Source of the DNA: Eubacteriales bacterium
GTDB lineage: Bacteria > Bacillota_A > Clostridia > Christensenellales > Aristaeellaceae
NCBI GenBank assembly: GCA_029974035.1
Contig: JARKQG010000026.1
Location: 1-21,062 of the forward strand
Length of the DNA stretch: 21,062 bases
Reading direction: 5' to 3'
Every line of letters begins with the position of its first letter. Position 1 is the first letter of the stretch. The translations under genes were made by a program, and so were the position numbers. This document shows, piece after piece, positions 13,156 to 20,822 of the stretch. The notes under the pieces were generated by a model, which made no database searches, was not told where the DNA came from, and saw nothing but the letters and a program-made list of their open reading frames with translations.

Positions 13156-14911
13156 TTTCGAGCACCTCCAGCGGGATGATGATGGAGACGACCGTCTCAC
13201 GGGGCGACAAGGTACGACTGCGGATTTCGATGCGCGCCCGGTCGCCGTACAACAGTTTCAGGCGGCTGGCCAGGTTCATGAGTCCAATGTTCTGGGTGAT
13301 GACCACGTTGGGCTTCGCGAGCGACCCGCGAAGCTCGTTAAGCTTATCCTTTTCGATGCCACAGCCGTCGTCCCACACCTGAAGCACCATGTCGCCGCCC
13401 TGTTTCTCTGCGTGGATGAGGATGCGGATTTCCGTCACTCCGCCTTTGAATCCGTGGGTGATGGAGTTCTCCGCCAGTGAGAGAAGGCCCAGCTTGGGGA
13501 CCATCATCAGCAGGAGGCTCGGCTCCGCGGACAGTTCGTAGGCGAGGCGGTCGCCAAAGCGCGCCTTTTGCAGCGACAGGTACTTTTCCACATGGTCAAT
13601 TTCCGTTTCCAGCGCGGCGAGGTTCCCGCCTTTGACGGAATACCTGAGGAGCGATGCCAGCGACGTGATCATATTGTAAATTTCTTCCTGCCCGCGGACG
13701 ATGGCCTGGGTAGAAATCGCCTGCAATGTGTTGAACAGGAAGTGGGGGTTGGTCTGTGCCTCCAGCGCAGTCAGCTGGGCGGTGCGTTCGCTCAGCTGCG
13801 CCACATAGGTTTTCTCGATCAGCTCCTGAATGCTGTCCATCATCTGGTTGACATCCTCGGACAGCCCGCGAATCTCATAGCTGCCTTCCAGGGCGGCCTT
13901 TGTGGTGAAGTTCCCGGTGCCGACCCGACGCAGCCGGTGTGCCAGTTTGGACAGCGGCGTGGTGACGAATTTGATGGAGTAGATCACCATGAGCACCGTG
14001 AGCGCGAGGGAGATGATTCCCAGGAGGATGGAGCCGTTGCGCGTGGCGAACAGCGGCGCGTTGACCACCGACATAGACTTCATTCCGATCAGCGTAAAGC
14101 CGTAGGCGCTGCCATCCGCCGCGACGCACAGCGTGTCCCGCCCTTGAAGCCGGAGCGTCGCGCTCTCCTCGCCGCTGGAGATGAGCGCTTTCAAAAGCTG
14201 TACGTCCTCGTCCGCCATGGAGGCCGGGCGGAAGTAGAGTGCGCCGTCCGTGCCGAACACGCACAGCTGCTCCTCCGGCTCGTGGCTTAATTCCAGCGCC
14301 TGGGCAAAATCCAGGTTCACGGAGAAGCGCACCACGGCCAGCGGAGTCTCCCGGGGGGAGTCGATGATCGTGCGGGTGACCTCCAGGAATCCGTCTTCCG
14401 CGGAGGTGACGCTGCAAAAGTCCGGCTTCGCAATAAAGACATGGTAGTCCGGCAGTTGTCTGGGGTCTGCGCTCTTGATCAGCGTAATCTTCCGGGTCGG
14501 CCGCGCCAGAGAGTACCTGACGCGCTGGCGGATGAGGTACAGGTCCATCCGGTTCACGTCGCTGCGGGAATAGAAGGAGGTTTTGAGCGCGGACTCTACA
14601 GCCTGGCGCTGGGTATAATTGAGCGGTGCGGTCTTGATCACCAGATCCATAAAAGGCGCGTGATTTCTGAGCTGAATGGAAAACGCGCGCAGTTCTTCCA
14701 CGTACTTGTCCAGGTTCGCAAGCTCCATCTCGAGCACCCGGCGCAGCATGAAGACCTGCCGCTGGGTGTTGGCGTTCGCCTGGCTGAAATAGCTGAACAT
14801 AATGATGAGCGCCATTGTCAGAGAAACCGCCAGGCCTACGATGAGGCTCAGCTGCTTTCGTATGGTGGTGCGGTTCCGCCAGGCAAGGAAATGCTCTTTG
14901 AAGACTTTCAT
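13133..14911 (-). CDS. Sensor histidine kinase (YesM/LytS-like)
   Basis: This membrane sensor kinase has 592 residues from the ATG at 14911. TM1 is about residues 21-42, an extracellular sensing domain of ~250 residues follows, TM2 is about 294-316, and a HAMP linker comes next. The His-kinase domain has the phosphorylated H390 in QTNPHFLFNTLQ, typical of the YesM class. The ATPase domain has the N-box LAENSITHGF and the G-box VWDDGCGI. The start is chosen because a basic cytoplasmic leader precedes TM1 from there; its ribosome site (GGTGGTGAT) is weak. An open frame reaches 15076 but would run through the intergenic promoters. With the overlapping regulator it forms a two-component system divergent from the sugar importer, whose substrate it probably senses. 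Confidence 0.92.
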   Translation of the reverse strand: MKVFKEHFLAWRNRTTIRKQLSLIVGLAVSLTMALIIMFSYFSQANANTQRQVFMLRRVLEMELANLDKYVEELRAFSIQLRNHAPFMDLVIKTAPLNYTQRQAVESALKTSFYSRSDVNRMDLYLIRQRVRYSLARPTRKITLIKSADPRQLPDYHVFIAKPDFCSVTSAEDGFLEVTRTIIDSPRETPLAVVRFSVNLDFAQALELSHEPEEQLCVFGTDGALYFRPASMADEDVQLLKALISSGEESATLRLQGRDTLCVAADGSAYGFTLIGMKSMSVVNAPLFATRNGSILLGIISLALTVLMVIYSIKFVTTPLSKLAHRLRRVGTGNFTTKAALEGSYEIRGLSEDVNQMMDSIQELIEKTYVAQLSERTAQLTALEAQTNPHFLFNTLQAISTQAIVRGQEEIYNMITSLASLLRYSVKGGNLAALETEIDHVEKYLSLQKARFGDRLAYELSAEPSLLLMMVPKLGLLSLAENSITHGFKGGVTEIRILIHAEKQGGDMVLQVWDDGCGIEKDKLNELRGSLAKPNVVITQNIGLMNLASRLKLLYGDRARIEIRSRTLSPRETVVSIIIPLEVLESVQSAVD

Positions 14912-14937
14912 GAGTGGATCACCACCGTTTCGTAAGT

Positions 14938-14966
14938 ATCTTACCACAAAGGCTGAAGGAAGGTAA
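14938..14966 (-). promoter_or_regulatory. Possible promoter of the two-component operon
   Basis: On the minus strand TGGTAAGAT (TAAGAT at 14943-14938) resembles an extended -10 box. The hexamer 17 nt upstream (TTACCT) is a poor -35. The start of transcription would be about 20 nt before the kinase ATG. Confidence 0.35.
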
Positions 14967-15006
14967 AGATTTTGTGCGCGATTGTACCCCTGCTTGGCCC
15001 GAATAT

Positions 15007-15025
15007 TACCTTTGAAAGTTAGGTA
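15007..15025. promoter_or_regulatory. Inverted repeat over the -35 box of the sugar operon
   Basis: TACCT (15007-15011) and AGGTA (15021-15025) are perfect inverted arms with 9 nt between them, spanning the -35 box of the divergent sugar operon. A further AAGGTAA about 40 nt to the left (near 14960-14968) repeats the same word. These could be binding sites of the adjacent AraC-type regulator, although such regulators usually bind direct repeats. Confidence 0.3.
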
Positions 15026-15039
15026 CATTCGGATAAAAT
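15012..15039 (+). promoter_or_regulatory. Promoter of the alpha-xyloside-type operon
   Basis: TTGAAA (15012-15017) is followed after 16 nt by TAAAAT (15034-15039), each one or two bases from consensus. It gives a leader of about 57 nt before the ATG at 15103. The slightly short spacer fits an activator-dependent promoter. Confidence 0.5.
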
Positions 15040-15102
15040 AAGCGTATAACGTTAAGGCCCGTGTGCGCCTTGACAAATATGGGATGTGGAGGTAGGATCA
15101 CC

Positions 15103-16341
15103 ATGAGGAAGCTTGTAAGCCTTGTGCTGGCCATCGCGATGCTCTTGTCCCTTGCGACGTTCGCGTCCGCCGAGCAGTCGGCGGAGATCAACATGTTCAT
15201 CAGCCAGCCGGAGTACGCCGACCAGGTGCGCGCGCTGATCGACGCCTACAAGGAAGTCGCCCCCAGCGTGACCATCAACTACGAGACCACACAGAACGAC
15301 TATCCGACACTGCTCAAGACCAAGATCAACGCCGGCGAGTGCCCGGACATCTTCTCCACCACCTCCGGCAAGGAGATCGGCGTATACCTCGATTACTCCT
15401 ACAACTTCGCGGATCAGCCCGCGGCCGCCGCGATGCAGGACTCTGTGAAGGCGGTCATGATGAGCGGTGATGAAGTGCACGGCTTCGCGCTCAAGAGCAA
15501 CTACTTCGGCATTGTCTACAACAAGAAGATCTTTGACGAAGTGGGCATCACCGAATTCCCGTCCACCGTCGAAGCGATGAAAGCCGCCTGCGAGAAGCTC
15601 TCCGCCGCCGGCTACCAGCCCTTCTCCACCGGCTTTGCCGAGTGGTGGGTGTACAAGCACGTGTTCCAGCACTTCCTGGATGCCGCCAGCGACAACCCGG
15701 AAGAACTGGTCAAGAAGTTCGTGGCGGGCGAGGCCAAGTTCAAGGACTACCCCATCCTGTATAACAACTTCTTTGACTTCCTTGATCTCGCCGTCAAATA
15801 CGGTGACGCCAAGCCTCTGGAGACCGACCTGGCAGCCGAGGAATCCGCCATCGGCACCGGCAAGGCCGCGATGATCTTGGGCCAGGGTGCGTGGGTCGAG
15901 ACCGACATCATGAACATCGACCCCGAGTTCCAGATTGGTTTCAATGGCTATCCGGTCACGGACGATGCCGCCAAGTGCCAAGTGGTCAGCGGCAGCGATC
16001 AGGCGATGCGCATCTACAAGGACTCTAAGGTGCTTCCGGCGGTGCTCGACTTCGTCAACTGGTGGTACACCAGCGACTACGGCAAGAACTGGTTCTGCGA
16101 TGTGGCCGGCGTGATCCCGCCGATCAAGGACGCGAAGGCGCCTGATATGCAGATCATCAAGCAGGGCGATGAGCTGTCCGCTGCCAAGGGCGCCGCGGCG
16201 GTATCGATCTCCTACTCCACCGACAGCTTCCACCAGGCGTTCGGCGAGATCCTGCAGGCTTACGTGGGCGGCACGATCACCAAGGACGACGCCTGCTCTC
16301 AGATTGAGCAGAAGTGGGCCGAGCTCGAAGGCGGGAATTAA
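15103..16341 (+). CDS. ABC transporter substrate-binding protein (SBP family 1, MalE-like)
   Basis: This extracytoplasmic oligosaccharide-binding protein has 412 residues. Residues 1-23 form a signal peptide (MRK, hydrophobic core, A21-S-A23 before E24) without a lipoprotein cysteine. The mature chain has the family-1 layout: INMFISQPEYADQVRALIDAY, the hinge region KSNYFGIVYNKKIFDEVGIT, and the MILGQGAWVE block. An open frame starts at 15061, but the ATG at 15103 is chosen for its GGAGGT 9 nt upstream and because the signal peptide begins there. It is the first gene of an operon with two MalFG-type permeases and a GH31 glycosidase, so its ligand is probably a short alpha-linked xylose- or glucose-containing saccharide. 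A strong hairpin follows the stop. Confidence 0.92.
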   Translation: MRKLVSLVLAIAMLLSLATFASAEQSAEINMFISQPEYADQVRALIDAYKEVAPSVTINYETTQNDYPTLLKTKINAGECPDIFSTTSGKEIGVYLDYSYNFADQPAAAAMQDSVKAVMMSGDEVHGFALKSNYFGIVYNKKIFDEVGITEFPSTVEAMKAACEKLSAAGYQPFSTGFAEWWVYKHVFQHFLDAASDNPEELVKKFVAGEAKFKDYPILYNNFFDFLDLAVKYGDAKPLETDLAAEESAIGTGKAAMILGQGAWVETDIMNIDPEFQIGFNGYPVTDDAAKCQVVSGSDQAMRIYKDSKVLPAVLDFVNWWYTSDYGKNWFCDVAGVIPPIKDAKAPDMQIIKQGDELSAAKGAAAVSISYSTDSFHQAFGEILQAYVGGTITKDDACSQIEQKWAELEGGN

Positions 16342-16354
16342 CCGAAGCTCAAGC

Positions 16355-16390
16355 CGGGCCGCGCCGTATCCAAGGGTACGGTGCGGCCCG
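16355..16390 (+). other. Intercistronic hairpin after the binding-protein gene
   Basis: A 14-bp stem with one G-U pair (16355-16368 with 16377-16390) and an 8-nt loop begins 14 nt after the binding-protein stop and ends 19 nt before the permease start. There is no T-run and the operon continues, so it most likely stabilises the upstream mRNA or lowers downstream expression, as known for malE-malF-type operons. Confidence 0.65.
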
Positions 16391-16408
16391 TTCCATGGAG
16401 GGGTGACA

Positions 16409-17305
16409 GTGCACAAAAACCGTTCAAGCGCGCTGGGCGCTGCGGCGATCCGGGAGACGTTTCTCTACACGTTGCCCGCCGTGATCCTGGTGGCCATAAC
16501 GATTTACATTCCTTTCGTACTGAGCGGGTATTATTCGCTCACCGAGTGGAACGGGATTTCCAAGGTGCCAACGTTCATCGGGCTTGAAAACTTCCGCCAG
16601 ATTTTCTCCGGCAGCCCGGATTTTCTCAAGGCGCTGTGGTTCACGGCGCGGTATGCGTTCTTCTTCATCCTGTTCACAAATGTCCTGGCGCTGGCGCTGG
16701 CCGTGGCACTGACCAAAAAATTCCGCATTGCAAACGTGTTGCGCGGCATGTTTTTCGTACCCTACATCATGAGCATGACCATCGTGGGCTTCATCTGGAA
16801 GTTCATCTTCTCCCAGGGATTCGAGAAACTGGCTGAGTTGACTGGCTGGGGTGTCTGGAACTTGAGCTGGCTGGGCGACGCGAACCTCGCCTTCTGGTCG
16901 GTGGTGATCGTGGGCGTGTGGCAGTCGCTGGGCTTTTACATCGTGCTCTATATCGCCGGGTTGCAGGCGGTGCCGCCGGACGTGCTGGAGGCCGCCCAGA
17001 TTGACGGCGCGAACGGCTCCCAGCGATTCTTCCGGGTGGTGCTGCCGCTTTTGGGCCCGTCCATTACCACCTGCGTTTTCATGTCGCTGACGAACGCTTT
17101 GAAAGTGTTCGACATCATTCTGGCACTAACCAAGGGCGGTCCGGGCGGCGCAACCTATTCCGCGACGCTTGAAATCTACCGCGAGGCGTTCCAGAACAAC
17201 CACTACGGCCTGGGCTCCGCCAAGGCGATTGTGTTTTTCGTGATGGTTCTGATCCTGACGCAGCTGGTTTTGAAAATCTTTGAGCGGCGGGAGGTGGATC
17301 TGTGA
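16409..17305 (+). CDS. Sugar ABC transporter permease (MalF/UgpA type)
   Basis: This first membrane subunit of the family-1 carbohydrate importer has 298 residues and about six membrane spans. The EAA loop that docks the ATPase is present near residue 200 (EAAQIDGANGSQRFFRVVLP). The N-terminal part has LTEWNGISKVPTFIGLENF, typical of CUT1 permeases. The GTG at 16409 is chosen because GGAGGGG lies 5-7 nt upstream; the open frame extends back to 16169 but overlaps the binding-protein gene and reads as Arg/Ser/Pro-rich shadow sequence. The stop overlaps the next permease start. No ATPase gene is present in the operon. Confidence 0.92.
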   Translation: MHKNRSSALGAAAIRETFLYTLPAVILVAITIYIPFVLSGYYSLTEWNGISKVPTFIGLENFRQIFSGSPDFLKALWFTARYAFFFILFTNVLALALAVALTKKFRIANVLRGMFFVPYIMSMTIVGFIWKFIFSQGFEKLAELTGWGVWNLSWLGDANLAFWSVVIVGVWQSLGFYIVLYIAGLQAVPPDVLEAAQIDGANGSQRFFRVVLPLLGPSITTCVFMSLTNALKVFDIILALTKGGPGGATYSATLEIYREAFQNNHYGLGSAKAIVFFVMVLILTQLVLKIFERREVDL

Positions 17306-18156
17306 TGACGAGCCGCGTCGCAAACCCACAAAAGCATACGGCGCGCGGGGCGTTGACGGTATTCGTCATGCTAATCGTTGCGCTGATCTACATCTACCCG
17401 GTGGTTTTGATGGTCATCAACTCCCTCAAGCCCTTCAAGGAAGTGCTGACAAACGTGCTGGCGCTGCCGCAGCAGCCGGCGCTTTCCAATTATGCCTACG
17501 TCATAGAGAAGATGGAGTACTTCCGCCTGTTCTGGAATAATCTGGCCATTACGCTGATCGGCATTGCGGGCATTGTGGCCTTCTCTGCGATGGCGGCCTA
17601 CATCCTGGACCGGCGCAAGACCCGCTATACGAAAGTTCTGTACGCGGTGATCATCACGCCCATGCTGATCCCGTTCCAGACGATCATGATCACGCTTTTG
17701 AAATCGATGAATGTCATCGGCCTGTCCGGCAGCACCTGGGGCCTGGGCGTGCAGTACTGGGGTTTTGGCGTGCCGATGGCGGCGTTTATCTACTACAACT
17801 TCATGAAGACCGTGCCCCGGGAGATTGATGAGAGCGCGACCATCGACGGCGCGTCCACCTTCCGAACTTTTCGAAGCATCATCTTTCCGCTCTTGCAGCC
17901 GGTGACGGCCACGGTGATCGTGTTGGACGTGATGTGGATCTGGAACGACTTTCTACTGCCGCTGCTCATGGTCAACGGCTCGCCCAAGACGCGCACGCTG
18001 GTTCTGGCCGCCTACAACTTTGTGGGACAGCTCAACACAAAATGGCACTACGCGCTGGCCGCGATGGTGCTGGCGCTCCTTCCTTCGGTGGTGTTCTTCA
18101 TCTTCCTTCAGAAGTACATCGTGGAGGGCGTCGTGGCCGGTTCAATTAAGGGATAG
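17305..18156 (+). CDS. Sugar ABC transporter permease (MalG/UgpE type)
   Basis: This second membrane subunit of the same importer has 283 residues and about six membrane spans. The EAA loop is ESATIDGASTFRTFRSIIFP, and the C-terminus (LQKYIVEGVVAGSIKG) is the standard CUT1 ending. The start is ambiguous: ATG at 17305 overlaps the upstream stop by one base, and GTG at 17302 adds one residue. Both lie within reach of GGAGG at 17290-17294. The GH31 gene follows after 17 nt, indicating one operon. Confidence 0.93.
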   Translation: MTSRVANPQKHTARGALTVFVMLIVALIYIYPVVLMVINSLKPFKEVLTNVLALPQQPALSNYAYVIEKMEYFRLFWNNLAITLIGIAGIVAFSAMAAYILDRRKTRYTKVLYAVIITPMLIPFQTIMITLLKSMNVIGLSGSTWGLGVQYWGFGVPMAAFIYYNFMKTVPREIDESATIDGASTFRTFRSIIFPLLQPVTATVIVLDVMWIWNDFLLPLLMVNGSPKTRTLVLAAYNFVGQLNTKWHYALAAMVLALLPSVVFFIFLQKYIVEGVVAGSIKG

Positions 18157-18173
18157 GATGAGGTGCTGATCCA

Positions 18174-20435
18174 ATGAAATTTACGGACGGTTTCTGGGTG
18201 GTCAAGCCCGGGGTACAATTGATTAACTGCGCCCAGGTGCAGGATGCCCGATGGGAAGGCGATGCCTTTGTGGTATACTGTTCTCACGTGCCGGTTTCCG
18301 ACCGGGGCATGACCCTGAACGCGCCGCTCATCACGCTGACCTTCCGCGCGCCGCGGCCGGGCATTCTCGCGCTGAGGGTTGAGCACTTCCAGGGCGGCGC
18401 GGGCAATGAGCCGAAGTTTGAACTGGACGAGCAGGGCGGAGATTTGATGGCCACCGAGGATGGGGACGCCATCACCCTAACATCCGGGCTGCTGTCCGCA
18501 GTCGTGAAGCGCAGTGCGTTCAGCTTGGACTATTACGAAAACGGCGTCCGGCTGACCGGACTGGGCGCACGCCACATGGGCTGCGCCAGGACGCCCTCCG
18601 GGCCCCATATGCGCGTCAAGCTGGATGTGGGCGTGGGCGAGAAAATTTACGGGCTGGGTGAGCGGTTCACGCCCTTCGTCAAAAACGGCCAGACGGTGGA
18701 CATCTGGAACGAGGACGGCGGCACCGCGTCGGAACTGGCTTACAAGAACATTCCGTTCTACGTGACCAACCGCGGCTACGGCGTGTTCGTCAACAGCGCC
18801 GACAAGGTGAGCTACGAGCTTTGCAGCGAGGCGGTGGAGAGCGCACAGTTCTCCGTGCCGGGCGAGGGCCTTGAGTTCATGGTAATCGGCGGCGGCTCCA
18901 TGAAGAAGGTGATCGAGAACTACACCGCGCTTACGGGCCGCGCCGCGCTGCCCCCCGCCTGGACTTTCGGGCTGTGGCTGACCACCTCCTTCACCACCGA
19001 CTATGATGAAAAGACCATCCTGTCCTTCGTGAACGGCATGGCCGAGCGGGACATCCCGCTGCACGTGTTCCACTTTGACTGCTTCTGGATGCGGGGATAC
19101 GAGTGGTGCAACTTCGCCTGGGACAAAAAGATGTTCCCCGATCCCGAAGGCCTGATCGCGAAGCTCAAGAAGAGGGGTCTCAAAACCTGCGTTTGGATCA
19201 ACCCCTACATCGCGCAGAAGTCCCCGCTGTTCAAGGAGGCGAAGGAGGCCGGATACCTCCTCAAGCGCCCGAACGGCGACGTATGGCAGTGGGACATGTG
19301 GCAGGCGGGCATGGGCCTTGTGGACTTCACCAACCCCGACGCCCGCGCGTGGTTCCAGAGGAAACTCAAGGCGCTTCTGGACATCGGCGTGGACAGCTTC
19401 AAGACCGACTTCGGCGAGCGCATTCCGACGGACTGCGTCTATTTTGACGGCAGTGACCCGGTAAAGATGCACAATTACTATACGCTCCTCTACAACCGCT
19501 GCGTGTTTGAACTCTTGGAAAGGGAGCGCGGCGTCGGCGAGGCCTGCGTGTTCGCCCGCAGTGCCACCGTGGGCGGACAGAAATATCCGGTGCATTGGGG
19601 CGGCGACAGCACCAGCACCTTCGTCTCGATGGCGGAGTCGATGCGGGCGGGGCTTTCGCTCTGCCAGAGTGGGTTCGCGTTCTGGAGCCATGACATCTCC
19701 GGGTTTGAGGACACAGCATCCCCCGAGGTCTACATGCGCTGGTCGCAGTTCGGGCTTTTGAGCAGCCACTCGCGGCTGCACGGCTCCAACAGTTACCGGG
19801 TACCGTGGCTCTTCGGCGAGCGCGCACCGGGGGTTGTGAAGCGGTTCGTCAACCTCAAGTGCCGCCTGATGCCCTACCTGTACGCCGCGGCGGTGGAAGC
19901 CTGCGAAACCGGGATACCGATCATGCGGCCGATGGTGATGGAATTCCCCGGCGACAGGATGTGCGAGGATCTTGACCGCCAATACATGCTGGGGGAGGGC
20001 CTTCTGGTCGCGCCCGTCTTCCGGGCGGACAACGTGGCGGAGTACTACTTGCCCAAGGGAAGATGGACGCACCTTCTGACTGGCAAGGTGGTCGAGGGCG
20101 GTGCGTGGCGCATGGAAAAGCATGATTTTGACGGCCTGCCACTTTTCGTCCGGGAAAACAGCATCTTCCCGGTGGGCGAAAGCGAAACCCTGGTGGATTA
20201 CGACTATTTGGACGGGCTCGAACTGCGCGTCTATCAGCCGGGCGAGCAGGGGACCGATGCGGCGATCGTGGACAATAAGGGCGTCCACCGGCTCACTGTC
20301 ACCGCGCGAAAAGCCAATGACAGGGTGCGCGTGACCGTGGACGGCGTGCACAAGGGGATTCGCCTGACGGTGTACGATGGGTTGGAGGTTCGGAAGGCTT
20401 TCCTTCAGTCGGGAGCGTGCGAAGCCGTCGTCTGA
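18174..20435 (+). CDS. yicI: Glycoside hydrolase family 31, alpha-xylosidase type (YicI-like)
   Basis: This intracellular GH31 enzyme (753 residues, no signal peptide) probably releases terminal alpha-linked xylose, for example from isoprimeverose-type sugars; alpha-glucosidase activity is the alternative. The catalytic nucleophile is D412 in SFKTDFGERIP, and the acid/base is D478 in HWGGDSTSTF. These are four residues before the D416/D482 of E. coli YicI. Other hallmarks are GLGERFTPFVKNGQTVDIWN near residue 160, the F-H-F-D-C-F-W-M-R motif near 300, which in YicI-type enzymes favours xylose, and SHDISGFEDTASPEVYMRW near 510. AGGTG 8 nt before the ATG supports the start. It is the last gene of the binding-protein/permease operon. 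A decayed partial paralogue lies at 8435-8903. Confidence 0.92.
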   Translation: MKFTDGFWVVKPGVQLINCAQVQDARWEGDAFVVYCSHVPVSDRGMTLNAPLITLTFRAPRPGILALRVEHFQGGAGNEPKFELDEQGGDLMATEDGDAITLTSGLLSAVVKRSAFSLDYYENGVRLTGLGARHMGCARTPSGPHMRVKLDVGVGEKIYGLGERFTPFVKNGQTVDIWNEDGGTASELAYKNIPFYVTNRGYGVFVNSADKVSYELCSEAVESAQFSVPGEGLEFMVIGGGSMKKVIENYTALTGRAALPPAWTFGLWLTTSFTTDYDEKTILSFVNGMAERDIPLHVFHFDCFWMRGYEWCNFAWDKKMFPDPEGLIAKLKKRGLKTCVWINPYIAQKSPLFKEAKEAGYLLKRPNGDVWQWDMWQAGMGLVDFTNPDARAWFQRKLKALLDIGVDSFKTDFGERIPTDCVYFDGSDPVKMHNYYTLLYNRCVFELLERERGVGEACVFARSATVGGQKYPVHWGGDSTSTFVSMAESMRAGLSLCQSGFAFWSHDISGFEDTASPEVYMRWSQFGLLSSHSRLHGSNSYRVPWLFGERAPGVVKRFVNLKCRLMPYLYAAAVEACETGIPIMRPMVMEFPGDRMCEDLDRQYMLGEGLLVAPVFRADNVAEYYLPKGRWTHLLTGKVVEGGAWRMEKHDFDGLPLFVRENSIFPVGESETLVDYDYLDGLELRVYQPGEQGTDAAIVDNKGVHRLTVTARKANDRVRVTVDGVHKGIRLTVYDGLEVRKAFLQSGACEAVV

Positions 20436-20489
20436 TCTGATCCAGGGTGTTGCAAAAAACGGGTCTATGTTAAAATAACGGACAGAAAG

Positions 20490-20633
20490 CGAAACAGTAG
20501 CCGACCGGAAATCCCGCGGGCGGGACAGTTTTGCCCCGCAACCAGATTCGAGGTGATTCGGGCGGCAGTATGACCGCACGGTGTCCACGGACGGATTGAG
20601 CGCAGCCGCAATCTTTCCGCAGCTGGCCGCGCC
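20490..20633 (-). pseudogene. Remnant of a small HTH (and possible zinc-ribbon) protein
   Basis: The minus strand reads CGKIAAALNPSVDTVRSYCR (20621-20562), then PNHLESGCGAKLSRPRDFRS. The first part closely resembles the Y-x-K-I-A-A-A-L-G-x-S-x-x-T-V-K-S-[FY]-C-R-R helix-turn-helix seen in small proteins of clostridial mobile elements. In those proteins a C-x-x-C zinc-ribbon often follows, and CGAKL could be its decayed trace. No start codon with a ribosome site is visible, and the open frame runs on for hundreds of codons antisense to GH31, which is not credible. It is best read as a fragment. Family recall only. Confidence 0.4.
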
Positions 20634-20690
20634 CCTGTTTTCCCGCTTTATTTTGTGCGGGCGTAACATGGGCGCCGTCTTTTGTGATCG

Positions 20691-20822
20691 TTACCCGGAA
20701 AGCCGGACGATCAGGCCCGTCAGGAGGATCAGCCCAACCAGAATCAGCGTAGGCACCTTCCTGCGCAGCATCCTCCGCACCTCAGGGTCCAGCGCATCTT
20801 CATACCATCCCCGCCGCTTCAT
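20691..20822 (-). CDS. 43-residue membrane-anchored small protein
   Basis: This short ORF begins MKRRGWYEDALDPEVRRMLR and ends with a single membrane span of about 16-18 residues (LILVGLILLTGLIVRL). The N-terminal half is charged, so the protein would be tail-anchored with its head in the cytoplasm. Its ATG overlaps the stop of the upstream gene by 4 nt (ATGA), a strong sign of translational coupling and that the ORF is real. No family is recognised. Confidence 0.6.
   Translation of the reverse strand: MKRRGWYEDALDPEVRRMLRRKVPTLILVGLILLTGLIVRLSG

Noticed and set aside
15070..15098. TTGACA-17-TAGGAT promoter-like match
   Set aside because: It would start transcription at or inside the binding-protein start codon and overlaps its ribosome site, so it cannot serve this gene. 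The promoter at 15012-15039 fits better.
16355..16390. Hairpin as the end of the operon
   Set aside because: No T-run, and the co-directional permease gene with its own ribosome site begins 19 nt later.
20446..20485. TTGCAA ... TAAAAT promoter-like pair after the GH31 gene
   Set aside because: The spacer is only 15 nt and no plus-strand gene or structured RNA follows.
18477..20669. 730-residue open frame on the minus strand
   Set aside because: Almost all of it is antisense to the GH31 gene. Only the first ~60 codons, beyond that gene, show HTH similarity and are kept as a remnant.
20480..20690. Possible riboswitch or structured RNA because of a GC-rich, non-coding look
   Set aside because: I could not match conserved elements of a known riboswitch; part of it reads better as an HTH remnant on the minus strand.
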